Below are positions 11,893-20,729 of a stretch of 38,675 nt of DNA, piece after piece. Position numbers and translations under genes: made by a program. Below the pieces are notes generated by a model. That model was not told the origin of the DNA. It was given only the letters and a program-made list of their open reading frames with translations, and did no database searches. The stretch is from NCBI GenBank assembly GCA_015680685.1, contig MNCI01027256.1, forward strand, positions 304,052-342,726, given 5' to 3'. Origin of the DNA: Gnetum montanum (Eukaryota; Streptophyta; Gnetopsida; Gnetales; Gnetaceae). How positions within the stretch are numbered: the stretch's first letter is position 1; each line of letters starts with the position of its first letter.

Positions 11893-13566
11893 TGATGAAG
11901 TGTCAAAGTGTCATGTCAACGAGGCTACGTCAATGTAGCATTTACTGCATTTATGAGGCCCCATCGATGTAGCTTCACAATAAAATCTATAAATACATGC
12001 TCACCAGCGGCATTTATGGGAAGATAGTAATAGTTGTAGCAAAGCTCTTGTAGTTTTGTCATTTGAGAGTTAGAATATTTTTTTGAGTGCCCACAGCAAG
12101 AGTCAAAAAGTGTATAGATCTTTATTCGAGCACTAATGTACTTAAGCACACCAGTGTGAATGGTAATAAAGATGAGCCTTTTGATCAAACCTTGAAACAC
12201 TTGGAATAGATTAATGATTTATTTCATTTATTTCTGCATTTATCATTTTCATTAATTATGTGTGATGAGTGACAAGGTACCCCTACACTCACCCATATGA
12301 ATACGAGCGTTTCACGCACGATCTGGTCAAACTCCGCAAATGGACTAGTTATGGTATCTAGACAGTTATTCTTAGATCGCAATTTGCTATCTTCCCATAT
12401 GGACTAGTGTTAACTTTTTCACGTATGGTTTAGTCCAAAGGGAGGTGTATGATGTGTTTCTATACTAATGCTACTCCTAGAGATAATGGGAAATAATATG
12501 AACTAAGCTAGGGGAGAGAGTGTGAGAGAGAATCTAACTAGCCTAAGTGCAATGAGCATCTGTTCCTTAATCATCCGTACACATCTTGGACCTCGTGCAT
12601 GACTACCACTGGGATTACCAAGCGCATGGCCTAAGTACACTACGGGGTTACCAAGTAGTCACGCTTGAATGCTCATGATTAAGTCGTACTCATTCCGCGT
12701 TACTAGGAGTTAAGGGTAGAGAGATATTAACTAGGAAAGTAGTAAATAATAAATAAGTAATTAAGCTAAGTGGATGCTACAATGATGAAGTAATCTTGAT
12801 CTTTATTGTTGGTCATGTACATGTCCAAGTACATCACACTCGAATAAGGATGTCGTACAATTACAATCATCACACTGCGGGCATGCACTAGGAGGAAAAG
12901 GGTTAAGAGAAGAACTACTTAAAACTAAAACACTCAAAATACTTCAAAAACTAAAAAAACTACCTACTAGATCTGTCTACCTCTTATTTATAGATGAGGA
13001 GACAGGCTGCGATATCGCATCTAGGTTGCGATATCACGTACCACGTATGCGATATCGTGACCCACAAAATGATAACTCATCAACGTGATTAATTAAGATA
13101 AGTAAAAATTTAATTAATTAAGCTAAATAGATTAAATGCATAAGTACAACTGCTTTGAGCATAACATACAACACTTGGTAATCCTAGTAGTGCTTAACAC
13201 TTGGTAACCTAGCAATGTTACATGCATTCAGGATGTGTACAGAAAGTGGGACCAGATGCTTATGTTAGGATAGTTAGTTATTAATTAGCAATTAGATTAG
13301 TTAATTTGGTTAATAAATTGAGTTTCAACTTGTTATCAATTGTAGGTGAATAAAATAAAAAATAATAAAAATCATGTGCCCCATTTACACTTAGCCATAC
13401 AACTAAGCTTCACAAGTGTAGTTGGAAAGACAACAATCATCATGATTAGATTTCACCTCCTAAAACTAGCATACTTAGGAACTTAAGATCTATGGAATTT
13501 GACTGGATTACATGTGAATGCTTGTAATTCATATAGTTGGACGTAGGATATACTCGCCACTCATCA
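11893..13566 (+). repeat. 3' LTR of element 1 (interrupted)
   Basis: It starts TGATGAAG after the PPT and ends CACTCATCA at 13566. The solo LTR at 12263-13082 and its target duplication interrupt it; without these the LTR is about 850 bp. U3 holds the repeated GAGGCTACGTCAATGTAGC / CATCGATGTAGC motif (about 11920-11972), TATAAATA at about 11989, and AATAAAGATGAGC polyadenylation context near 12165. U5 after the interruption has the paired TTGGTAATCCTAG / TTGGTAACCTAG units (13170-13210). It promotes and terminates transcription of the element. Confidence 0.85.
12263..13082 (-). repeat. Solo LTR, GCGATATCGC subfamily
   Basis: An 820-bp LTR in reverse orientation: plus-strand start TGATGAGTGA, end ACTCATCA. 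It is flanked by ATGTG (12258-12262) and ACGTG (13083-13087), a 5-bp target duplication with one C/T difference. No internal region is attached, so it is a solo LTR left by LTR-LTR recombination. The TATA box (reverse, 12985-12992) has GCGATATCGC-type palindromes upstream of it (about 13008-13060). Across 12560-12720 it is close to the other solo LTR at 33161-33991 and in the same orientation. Confidence 0.9.
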
Positions 13567-14154
13567 ATAATGAAAATATATATCTATCCTAGCCTATAGT
13601 GAGGAGTATCCAATCCTAGCTTTCCATTCACGTCTTGGGTTTATGCAATTGTTACTAGGATTACCAAGTGGAATCACTAATGAGCGAATCGAGCAAAACC
13701 ACTACTAGGTTACCAAACAATTACACTTAAACGCTAAAAACCAATCATACTCATTCCGCTTAACTAGTAAAAATGAAAAGTAAAGTACTTGAAAATGTAA
13801 AGTATTAGCTAAAGTAAATTGAAAAATTAAGCTAAGTAAATAGATAAAACTAAGTGTATCTTGCAGTGATGAAAAATAATCTCAATCTTTATTATTGATC
13901 ATAAACTGTACCCAAGTACAATTTACTTGAATAAAGACTCTGGTCAACTACTTGACACCACACTACAAGCATTTACACCATCATTAAAACTATGAAATAA
14001 ATTGGAAGAGTTTGGGTAAGGGATGGAAGAAATTTTTGTTATTTGTGCACCCAAGTGTTGGTATTTATAGGGCTACATAGCTCCTAATACATCATATCAA
14101 CAATGACATAGCATGAGCTACAATATCGCATTTCATTAAAAAATGGTTTTATCA
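13567..14154 (-). repeat. Truncated LTR cut by element 1
   Basis: A reverse LTR lacking its U5 end: the plus-strand sequence starts inside the LTR (ATAATGAAAAT, corresponding to AGATAATGGGAAAT in the solo LTR). It keeps the two TTACCAAGTG/TTACCAAAC units (about 13650-13735), a reverse TATA box (TATTTATAG at 14062), and ends at GGTTTTATCA (14154), the complement of a TGATAAAAC LTR start. Element 1 evidently inserted into this LTR; the missing part should lie beyond the 5' end of element 1, outside the window. The sequence to the right is LINE-derived. Confidence 0.7.
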
Positions 14155-15240
14155 CTAAGAAAAGTTGTCCACTTTCTCCTACTCTCTTTGGTATCTTTAT
14201 TGAGAAAATGCAAGAATGATTGTGAAATGGGCATGATATTCATGCCATCAAAATCAAATCTCAAGTAATAAATCTTTTTTTATATGCAAATAATTTGGCC
14301 TTGATCTCCACTACTATAGAAGGTATAAAATTTATTATTGTTCATCTAGTTTTCAATTGAATGTAGATAAAACCAAATTGATAATTAGGGGGTATAAGAA
14401 ATACCTATTATTACTTCCATTTTAGAGGTACCAATGTACAAATAGTAGATTATGTTAAATATTTGGTTCTAATTTATATGAACAATTACATGTGAAGGAA
14501 GTGCATCAAAGAAAAAATAGCATGAGGTTTCAAGGCTTTGTATGCTTTAAAATGCAAGGATTTAGAACTCTTGGCTTGGAAGGTCAGATTCAAACCATCA
14601 TCCATCCTACTATATTGTACAGATGTGCTATTGGAGAACCTAGACTCAGTGCTAAACTTTGGAAAAATATTGAACGACTACAAAAAATTTTTCTTCTCAG
14701 TCAATTAGAGGTGAAGATGTAAATACCTTTCTCAGTGTTACTATATGAATATGATTTATTACCTTGACAAGTGAAGCCTTATGCCAATTCATTACCTACA
14801 TTCATAGCTTGCATATCTCAAGGCATGACAAATTCTCTAAAGCAATTCTCGAGATTTATGAGATTGTGGTTGGTATATTTAGGGGATGCAATGATTGAGA
14901 AAATGGAATATCTCTTAGAAAAACATGCAACAAAATCCTAAGCATATTTGTTAACTAGTCAAATAAAAGGTTTTAATAGAGATGAGGTCTAATATGGAAG
15001 GCAAAAGGAAATTTATTTACAGCACATTAGATCTAATAAACTAAATGTAGAAACTAACTATCTCTTAGCTCATATTTTCATTTAGTATTAGAATGCTATC
15101 AGTAAGTATTTCTTAAGTTCTCATCATCTTAAATTTGAAAGTGAAAAATGGATTCAACTCCCTCAAGAAGAGTGCATTTGTAGGTTGTGCAGATCATGAG
15201 CCTTTGAAGATGAGACAGTGTTTGATCAAACCTAATATAT
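14155..15240 (+). pseudogene. LINE (non-LTR retrotransposon) reverse-transcriptase remnant
   Basis: The 3' part of a plant LINE ORF2. It begins at the RT palm: CPLSPTLFGIFIEKMQ (about 14167-14212), LFLYANNLALISTTIEG (about 14275-14325; YANN instead of catalytic YADD), and QLNVDKTKLIIRG (about 14352-14391). The thumb/C-terminal part includes HPTILYRC..GEPRLSAKLW (about 14600-14660), IERLQKIFLLSQLEVKM and DLLP. It ends with ECICRLCRS and AFEDETVFDQT (15170-15230), a C-terminal Cys-rich motif. Stops and frame changes show it is dead, and with both Asp of the catalytic pair changed to Asn it could not polymerise DNA. The upstream endonuclease and early RT are absent, removed or displaced by the reverse LTR at 13567-14154. 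No poly(A) tail is visible; the sequence runs straight into an LTR-element polypurine tract. Confidence 0.8.
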
Positions 15241-15247
15241 TAGGTAG

Positions 15248-15263
15248 TGGAGTCATGGGGATA
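15248..15263 (+). other. Polypurine tract before the LTR at 15264
   Basis: GGAGTCATGGGGATA precedes TGATAAAG and matches the PPT of element 1 (TAGTCATGGGGATA). Its presence shows that the following LTR is a 3' LTR and not a solo copy, so the LINE remnant just upstream lies inside, or was fused to, the internal region of an LTR element. Confidence 0.7.
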
Positions 15264-16083
15264 TGATAAAGCATCATTTTATCAACTATATTAGTTGGTT
15301 GAGATATCATAGATGCTATATTGCAAATGCCACATCCCATATGCTTTGTAAGATCCCCATCGATGCATCTCAGTTGGCTGCTATATTGCATCTACTATAT
15401 CGTAAATGCTATATCACATCTACTATAACAACTACATCAATGCATCCTTGTTGACACAACCAAATGCATTAATGTATCCCCGTCAATGTAATGCCTATAC
15501 TTACCTATAAATATGTGAGCACCAACTACATATGTGGCACCTTTTGATCACTAGTATAGCTAAACTCTTGTAGTTTTATTCTGTAATCTTAACAAATAGT
15601 CAGTAAGTGCCCGTAGCGTGGATTTGANTAATGAATCAATGGAATCAATGTAGCTAATTTTGAACATAAACACATATTCACCATCCAACAACATTATTGC
15701 TTGGTTCACCCAATAGCATAACACTTGGCAATCCCAGCAATGGGTATCGGAGTTTAGGACGTGTACAACAAGCTAGGAACGTATACTCATCACCCTTAAG
15801 ATAGTTTTAGATTTAATTTTATTATTAATTAGATTAAATAATTAAATTCTATGTTATTATTTAATTAGTTTAAGACTCTAACAATATCAATAATCATATG
15901 CCTCACTTTGGTCTAAACCATATGTGATAAAGCTACCACTAGTCTAAGTGAGAAGACAGAGACTTGCGATCAATACTTAACAATCTAGATACTACACTAA
16001 TTCCATCCACAGAATTTGACTGAATTGCACATGAATGGTTGTGATTCGTATGGTTGAGCATAGGGGATACCCACTGCTCATCA
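15264..16083 (+). repeat. 3' LTR of a third Athila-like element
   Basis: About 820 bp, from TGATAAAGC to CCACTGCTCATCA. U3 mixes decayed copies of both palindrome classes: GATATCATAGATGCTATATTGC (from about 15302) and CCCCATCGATGCATC (15356-15370), then TATAAATAT at about 15506. R starts at CTCTTGTAG. Relative to other copies a block is missing around the single N at 15628. The right flank is ATGTT. The bases before the LTR are a PPT and not a matching duplication. The 5' part of this element is not recognisable in the window. Confidence 0.75.
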
Positions 16084-16440
16084 ATGTTATAATGTTACAA
16101 CAAAAAACTTATATAATTTATTTTTTATGCCCCCCATTGGTGCTTGGTCAATCTATAGAGTCTATCTTTATTTTTCATAAAAGTGTAATATTTGTCTAAT
16201 AGATCCTATACATCTTCAAACATAATAAAGCTTCATTTCATTTCATAATTCAAGCATATAAAGTAAATGAAATTTGAACTTCTAACCTATTGGTGAATAA
16301 GTTACCATTAATCCCCAACTCCATTAGCATGTGTTCTAAGATAATCTACTATCATAATCATCATCCTAGCCTTGTTCCAAGATAATTTATGCATTTGCTT
16401 AAAATTAAAGTATTCTACCAAAAAACAAGGTTGTAGTTCA
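16084..16440. other. AT-rich spacer, nothing recognised
   Basis: I see no gene, RNA or repeat here. It separates the LTR at 15264-16083 from the 3' end of the pectin acetylesterase locus and may include that gene's 3' untranslated sequence on the minus strand. Confidence 0.4.
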
Positions 16441-16545
16441 CTAACCTATTACATTATAGCATGAAGGATTACATGGATATGAATAATCCACTTCCTTTAC
16501 ATGATCACAATCATTGTACCAATCACTAGGAGCTTTGGCAAGAGT
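16441..16545 (-). pseudogene. PAE: PAE last exon (DWY...YPCNPSCYN), decayed
   Basis: 35 codons including the TAG stop. TLAKAPSDWYNDCDHVKEVD, then YSYPCNPSCYNVIG. It corresponds to the family's T-A-AVGDWYF-R---K-IDC-YPC-PTC-N ending. Differences from consensus include Arg to Cys (CGT to TGT) and Cys to Tyr (TGT to TAT), both transitions. The expected AG acceptor immediately upstream is AA (complement of 16546-16547). Confidence 0.78.
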
Positions 16546-16660
16546 TTGATATACCAAATTACCCATAATTTATAAAGAAAGATAACCTTTTCTTAAAGCA
16601 AAAATTAGAGGCAGTCACATTGAAAAAATTAAATAGAAAAAAGAAAAATCAGTAACACAT

Positions 16661-16750
16661 CTTGTTATTTACCCTAGTAGAATTAAAGGATAACCAAGCA
16701 CCTTGGTATTCTAGTTGGCAATGTATGAAGCATAAGTCAAGATACAAGCC
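16661..16750 (-). pseudogene. PAE: PAE His exon (CFIHCQ), decayed
   Basis: Reads GLYLDLCFIHCQLEYQGAW followed by LSFNSTRVNNK, the family's G-F--SC-AHCQ-E-Q--W---S----NK with the catalytic His. An in-frame TAA (complement of 16751-16753) lies directly upstream. Upstream sequence to about 16820 (DLRVQIIKAINVSFNPRR) may be the earlier part of the same exon. The expected donor after NNK reads AAG-ATGTGT, where GTGTGT is expected (G to A). Confidence 0.75.
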
Positions 16751-16870
16751 TTACCTTCTAGGGTTGAAGCTGACATTAATGGCTTTGATTATTTGCACTC
16801 TAAGATCTACATCAAACTTAACAATCAATCAATCTAATTCTAACAAATTCAACCAAATTAAGAGTAGTTG

Positions 16871-17380
16871 AAACACTAAAACTATGATATGCACCTATAC
16901 CATGGAAAATATTTTAGCAAAACTTAAAAGACCATACCTACAATCAAACCTTTAACTTACTTTGCATCCTTAATTCATTTTTTGAAAAAACAAAAATCAA
17001 AATACATAAATACAAAAATAGACTATACAAAAATATAAATACATAAATACAAAAATAGACTATACAAAAATATAAATTTTAAAATTGATTCTAAGAACTT
17101 CGTATGTAATTTAGGATGTTAAATTTTAGAAATGTTACTTAACATTCTCTAAAATTTAATGGCTATGCATGAAAATACTTTAGTGTTACATCATCAATTC
17201 TTAACATGTTACATATAAAACATATTTTAACATTATCATATAGAACTATTATGTAAATTTGCTTGTTGATACTAAACATATTTTAATATTTCCAAATAGA
17301 GTTACTATGTAAATTTGGTTGTTAGGGTTGGAGCTTAAAAACCTTCATTACCAAAAATAAATAAATAAATGGTTGGTTAC
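16871..17380. other. PAE intron region with a 37-bp tandem repeat; expected exon absent
   Basis: Very AT-rich. Two adjoining copies of a 37-bp unit lie at 17004-17040 and 17041-17077. No minus-strand sequence here matches the PAE exon that should follow YDSWQ. Confidence 0.5.
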
Positions 17381-17440
17381 CTGCCATGAGTCATATGGAG
17401 AATTGAGAATGTACGGAAGGAGGTATTGTGGAAAGAAGCA
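17381..17440 (-). CDS. PAE: PAE exon 9 (CFFPQ...YDSWQ, catalytic Asp)
   Basis: 60 bp, phase 0 at both ends, acceptor ATCTATAG, donor CAGGTAACC. Encodes CFFPQYLLPYILNSPYDSWQ. Family members have about six more residues between the Leu-rich part and N-AYDSWQ (the K/RTPLF strand), so a small in-frame deletion is likely. Asp of YDSWQ is the expected catalytic acid. The next exon, normally holding W--C and the Gln/Leu-rich helix, is not identifiable in 16870-17380. Confidence 0.85.
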
Positions 17441-17519
17441 CTATAGATGCAAATATAAATAAATTCCTTATTATGAAACTAAAGGAAAAACATGGACACA
17501 TATATATGTATATATATAC

Positions 17520-17576
17520 CTTTGTAGGATCTGATTCTGACCGGGTACAAGCCTTGGGTAAATTTGGCAGAACTTG
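17520..17576 (-). CDS. PAE: PAE exon 8 (LPKACT)
   Basis: 57 bp, phase 0 at both ends, acceptor GGTGATAG, donor AAGGTATAT. Encodes QVLPNLPKACTRSESDPTK, equal to the family's --NLP--CT-----P. Short, but it fits exactly between exons 7 and 9 in frame. Confidence 0.82.
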
Positions 17577-17809
17577 CTATCACCCATTACATTATATATT
17601 AGTAAGAATTTGTAAGCAAGAAAGGTTAATATTAAATATTTTTTTTATAGGAATACACTAGGTAATTGCTTTAACAATCATTTGCATCAATAACATATAC
17701 AATTACATTTTTAATCTATGACATTTACATTTATATTTTTAGTAAATTTAAAACATCTATGAATGCATAAAATTTCTAACTAAATAACTTCATTTTTAAT
17801 TTTAGTTAC

Positions 17810-17870
17810 CTGTAGAGTGACTACTTGCTTGAAAAAAGAGCGTATGGTGTAATTTCCAACGATATCCGGT
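17810..17870 (-). CDS. PAE: PAE exon 7 (NYTIRSFFKQVVTLQ)
   Basis: 61 bp, acceptor GAACAG, donor CAGGTAACT; phase 2 in, phase 0 out. Encodes PDIVGNYTIRSFFKQVVTLQ, matching the family's R----F---VV-LQ after the DAG-F-D motif. The nearer upstream AG (TTGCAAG) would break the frame, so the acceptor chosen is the frame-keeping one. Confidence 0.85.
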
Positions 17871-17994
17871 CTGTTCTTGCAAACATGGAAAATAAATTCA
17901 ATTGAAAATTTTTAAAATGATGAACTCTTCGAAATCAAAATGAATTTTCGGAATAAATTCAAAATTAAGAATGAGGAATTCAGACAAAACTCAC

Positions 17995-18119
17995 GCATCA
18001 AGAAAAAAACCAGCATCGCTGAGGCATTTGTCGGTTGTTTCGGCCGGAAACAAGGTTGTGAAGTCATCGCAGTGCAAATACGTTGTGAGTCCTCCAGCAG
18101 AGCATCCAGTTAGAAGAGC
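17995..18119 (-). CDS. PAE: PAE exon 6 (GCSAGG nucleophile exon)
   Basis: 125 bp, phase 0 in and phase 2 out, acceptor GTCTAG, donor GTGAGT. Encodes [20 protein letters not shown], followed by [21 protein letters not shown]. Ser of GCSAGG is the catalytic nucleophile of the alpha/beta-hydrolase fold. CpG content here is clearly higher than in the intron around it, as expected for a once-conserved exon. Confidence 0.93.
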
Positions 18120-18289
18120 CTAGACACCATTCACATCATCAAATTTTGTTGTGATAAAAAAATACCGTTAGAGAAACCTATATATTTCTAGTATTTTAAT
18201 AATCAGGTATTGATTTAGGTCTGGGAACCTAGATGGCTAGGTAGCATAAAAATTTGTGGAAGGAATTTTAGAACTTATCACATGAGCTA

Positions 18290-18360
18290 TTAGTCTAGTC
18301 TAGTGGTAACATTCTTGATTTCAAAATGCCAGAGTCATAGGTTCCATTCTAGTTGGGAGT
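18290..18360 (+). repeat. SINE-like tRNA-derived head in a PAE intron
   Basis: TAGTCTAGTGGTAAC (from about 18296) resembles a Pol III A box, and AGGTTCCATTCTAG (about 18339-18352) a B box, about 35 bp apart as in tRNA genes and tRNA-derived SINEs. It does not fold into an intact tRNA, and target duplications are not obvious. It lies in the intron between PAE exons 6 and 5. Confidence 0.45.
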
Positions 18361-18489
18361 GTTAGAATTATAAAGTTCTAATTGGACTATATATATCTCA
18401 AGGTATACCTATATTAGCATTTGTTGGACATAGCTTTAAGTCTTGGAGCTGGGAGCACCCACTTGGAGATGTTAGCCTTGTGCTTACCT

Positions 18490-18763
18490 ATTGATCCTTT
18501 GGAACTCAATGAGCATTGAAACTCCTAGGTGATGATCCTATTATAATGTCAATTTCGAGGCCTTTCTTACACATCATACTTGTTTGATCTTGGTGATTTA
18601 CATAGAAACTAGCTACCATTTGAAGCTGTTAGTATGTTCTCGTCCACTTGACCCTTTGGAACTTGGGTTAGCCAAATGAGCATTGAAACTCCTAGGTCAT
18701 GATCTTGTTATGACGTCAAATTCAAGGTTTTCCTTAATTGTCACACTTGTTTGATCTTGGTGA
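18490..18763. repeat. Imperfect direct repeat in a PAE intron
   Basis: Two copies, 18490-18597 and 18648-18763, share GAGCATTGAAACTCCTAGGT, CTTGTTTGATCTTGGTGA and the text between with many substitutions. This is an old tandem duplication or two copies of one dispersed repeat. Confidence 0.65.
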
Positions 18764-19507
18764 GTGAAGCAAAAACTAGGTAGAGTAGAACTATTCCAAA
18801 GAAAGAATAAAATGCTCATTTTAGTATTTAAATATCATGATGTGTTACCTAGGGCATAGTGAAAATCCATTTGCATGAGCAAGTAGTGAAAATATATTTG
18901 TATGAGCAGGTAGAAGCTAGGCATAGTAAACTATAATCATCAAATTATTTACAAGAGAGTGGATATTACTAAAAGTAGAAGAATTATAAAGAAATATAAA
19001 AACAAAAGAAGAAAATGAGCTAACCATTTGAGCTACTTATAACTGGCTGAATTTCTAAAGAATACAACTCTACTTATACTCTTGAACTACTTTTTTCCTA
19101 CAAATCTTTATCAAGACAATGAGCTGATTACTTGAGCTGCTTCTTTAACATTAACAATGTGCAACTTATGGACTTTCATTTCCAAAAAGAGAGAAATAAT
19201 TATTGTTATTTTTCTTCAGATTCTGACCCTAAAATAAGGATGATTTTGGTGATAAGAGAAGAAAAACAGAGGGAAAATACACAGAGAGAGTCCAGAAAAG
19301 ACAAGAAAAACAGAAGTAAGATATGGATTATGACTCAAGTGACATGGTTCAATCAATGACCCGTGATTGATACGGTTCTTGGTACAGGATAAAGCTAAGA
19401 CGATAATGATCTTAAAATATTTTTGCCTGCAAAATTTTTTAAAAAAGTGGTTTCAGATTTGCAAGTAAAACCTGTTTGGGATCGTATTTGCTGGTGTAAT
19501 GGCAAAC

Positions 19508-19594
19508 CTTGTCAGCTTTATTCATCCCTTTTTGCATCAGCTCAGCCATGACTGCTTTCCAGATTCTTCGTCCTCTGAAATACAGATTAGGAAC
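19508..19594 (-). CDS. PAE: PAE exon 5 (LYFRGRRIWKAVM)
   Basis: 87 bp, phase 0 at both ends, acceptor TGTACAG, donor AAGGTTTGC. Encodes VPNLYFRGRRIWKAVMAELM then QKGMNKADK, equal to the family's LYFRG-R-W---M--L---GM--A. The following intron to exon 6 is about 1.4 kb and carries a SINE-like head and a direct repeat. Confidence 0.92.
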
Positions 19595-19725
19595 CTGTAC
19601 AGGATCTCAACAACAATACCAGTTTAAAGAAAACATGAAAACATTTGTTTTCCTTCTGAGAAGGAATGCTAATACAACTACTGGGAGTAAAATCATATGA
19701 ATAAAATCATACGAATCAAACTTAC

Positions 19726-19802
19726 TTTTGAATCTTCCACATCCCCTGAAAAAGATGCCCCATCACAGTACATGACTTGCACCCTGTTCCAATTGTAAAA
19801 GT
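19726..19802 (-). CDS. PAE: PAE exon 4 (FYNWNRV..YCDGASF)
   Basis: 77 bp with acceptor GGAACAG and donor AAAGTAAGT (a near-perfect plant donor). Encodes [18 protein letters not shown] then SGDVEDSK, the best-conserved block of the family. It joins exon 3 in phase 1 to complete Asp. Confidence 0.92.
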
Positions 19803-20053
19803 CTGTTCCAAGCAAATCAATCTTCCTCAATCATAAAATTTGGTTACAGGTTAAATTCCAGAGGAGAAAGCTTTATGGATTTTTAAAAATTTTGTAAAAA
19901 AAAAAATTGAAACTATTATATCAGATAAATCCAATATGGTCTCAGTGAACATGATTAAAATTCAGCTTCAGTTTCAAAACCAAAATAAACTATGCTACAA
20001 TCAAGAGCATCCCTTTTCTTCAACCTAAAAACAAAAACAGAAATCTTAGTCAC

Positions 20054-20182
20054 CTGGATTTTCTGCAGCACTGTTACTCAAACCCCCGGAGAAATAGTAA
20101 GAAGTGGGCATGTAGTTAGAAGATCCCAAGTAAGTAGATTTCCTATCAATGCAAGACTGAAGGTCTGAGCACCATCCTCCCC
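20054..20182 (-). CDS. PAE: PAE exon 3 (GGGWC domain)
   Basis: 129 bp, phase 2 in and phase 1 out. Acceptor ATTATCAG, donor GGTGACT. Encodes GGGWCSDLQSCIDRKSTYLG, then SSNYMPTSYYFSGGLSN and AAENP. GGGWC followed by a spaced Cys and SS-YM is the PAE signature; in the related Notum fold this region contributes to the oxyanion loop. Confidence 0.88.
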
Positions 20183-20375
20183 CTGATAATTTAATCCACT
20201 TCATGAAACTGTAAACCATATACTTTACTGTGTTTACTAGGAAATGAATGAACAGAAGGGTATGTTGAAGAAGTCATGAAATTCAGAGACTGGAAATAAT
20301 GTGTTAAAAGATACACCTAGCAAAATGGCAGCATAGTTAAGTTTCATATTCTCAGAGCAAGGCAACAATCTATAT

Positions 20376-20452
20376 GTAAACAAGCCAGTTTTTTGCTCCG
20401 GAGCCACAGCCTGGGGAAAAAGCATAAGCTGGGACAGTTCCATCCAGGCAAA
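20376..20452 (-). CDS. PAE: PAE exon 2 (CLDGT...NWLVYI), broken donor
   Basis: Begins after acceptor GTGCAG and reads CLDGTVPAYAFSPGCGSGAK then NWLVYI, where the family has NWL-HLEGGGWC. The next codon is TAG. Exon 3 needs a phase-1 junction supplying Glu and the first base of Gly. The sequence there (ATATAGATT) could come from GAG-G-GT with two changes. The low coordinate is set just before the stop and is approximate. Confidence 0.7.
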
Positions 20453-20729
20453 CTGCACATTTCATGCCCAAAACAAAATGGAAATTCCACAAAAACAGAA
20501 CATTTTCAATACCAAATTTCAATTTTATACCAGCTATTCAAGCTAGGAGGGTTAGTTCTATAAGTTAAATGAATGTATGGACACATATTTTGCACAAAGT
20601 TAATTTATCTGCTAGCTCATTTGAGTCTATACAGTTTCATAATACACCAACTTCAAAATTCAAATATTGTAATAAATCCATAGAGCCTGAGATGAAATTA
20701 AAAACAATTTCAATTTCATTTATATTAAC

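Larger units (their letters stand above)
1190..13566 (+). mobile_element. Element 1: decayed Athila-like Ty3-gypsy retrotransposon, 5' end missing
   Basis: In order it carries gag (from about 1250), protease, reverse transcriptase, RNase H, integrase (to about 6740), a non-coding spacer, an additional ORF (8831-about 11680), a polypurine tract (11875-11892) and a 3' LTR (11893-13566, interrupted by a solo LTR). Sequence runs parallel to element 2 from gag to about 8150. It is older than element 2: frameshifts separate the RT, RNase H and integrase frames, a deletion removes the first RT catalytic block, and TAG/TGA codons are frequent. The 5' LTR and PBS are not in the window. The 3' LTR ends at 13566, followed by ATAAT (13567-13571), which also continues the reverse LTR into which the element inserted. 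It cannot make active proteins as it stands. Confidence 0.85.

Noticed and set aside
13008-13060. CRISPR-like or bacterial operator array from the GCGATATCGC repeats
   Set aside because: The repeats lie inside a plant LTR U3, vary in spacing and lack unique spacers.
12263-13566. A second TIR element with inverted ends
   Set aside because: The left end belongs to a reverse solo LTR (12263-13082) and the right end to the interrupted 3' LTR of element 1. The true duplication is ATGTG/ACGTG around the solo LTR.
18290-18360. A functional tRNA gene
   Set aside because: A- and B-box-like words are present, but no complete cloverleaf or acceptor stem can be drawn.
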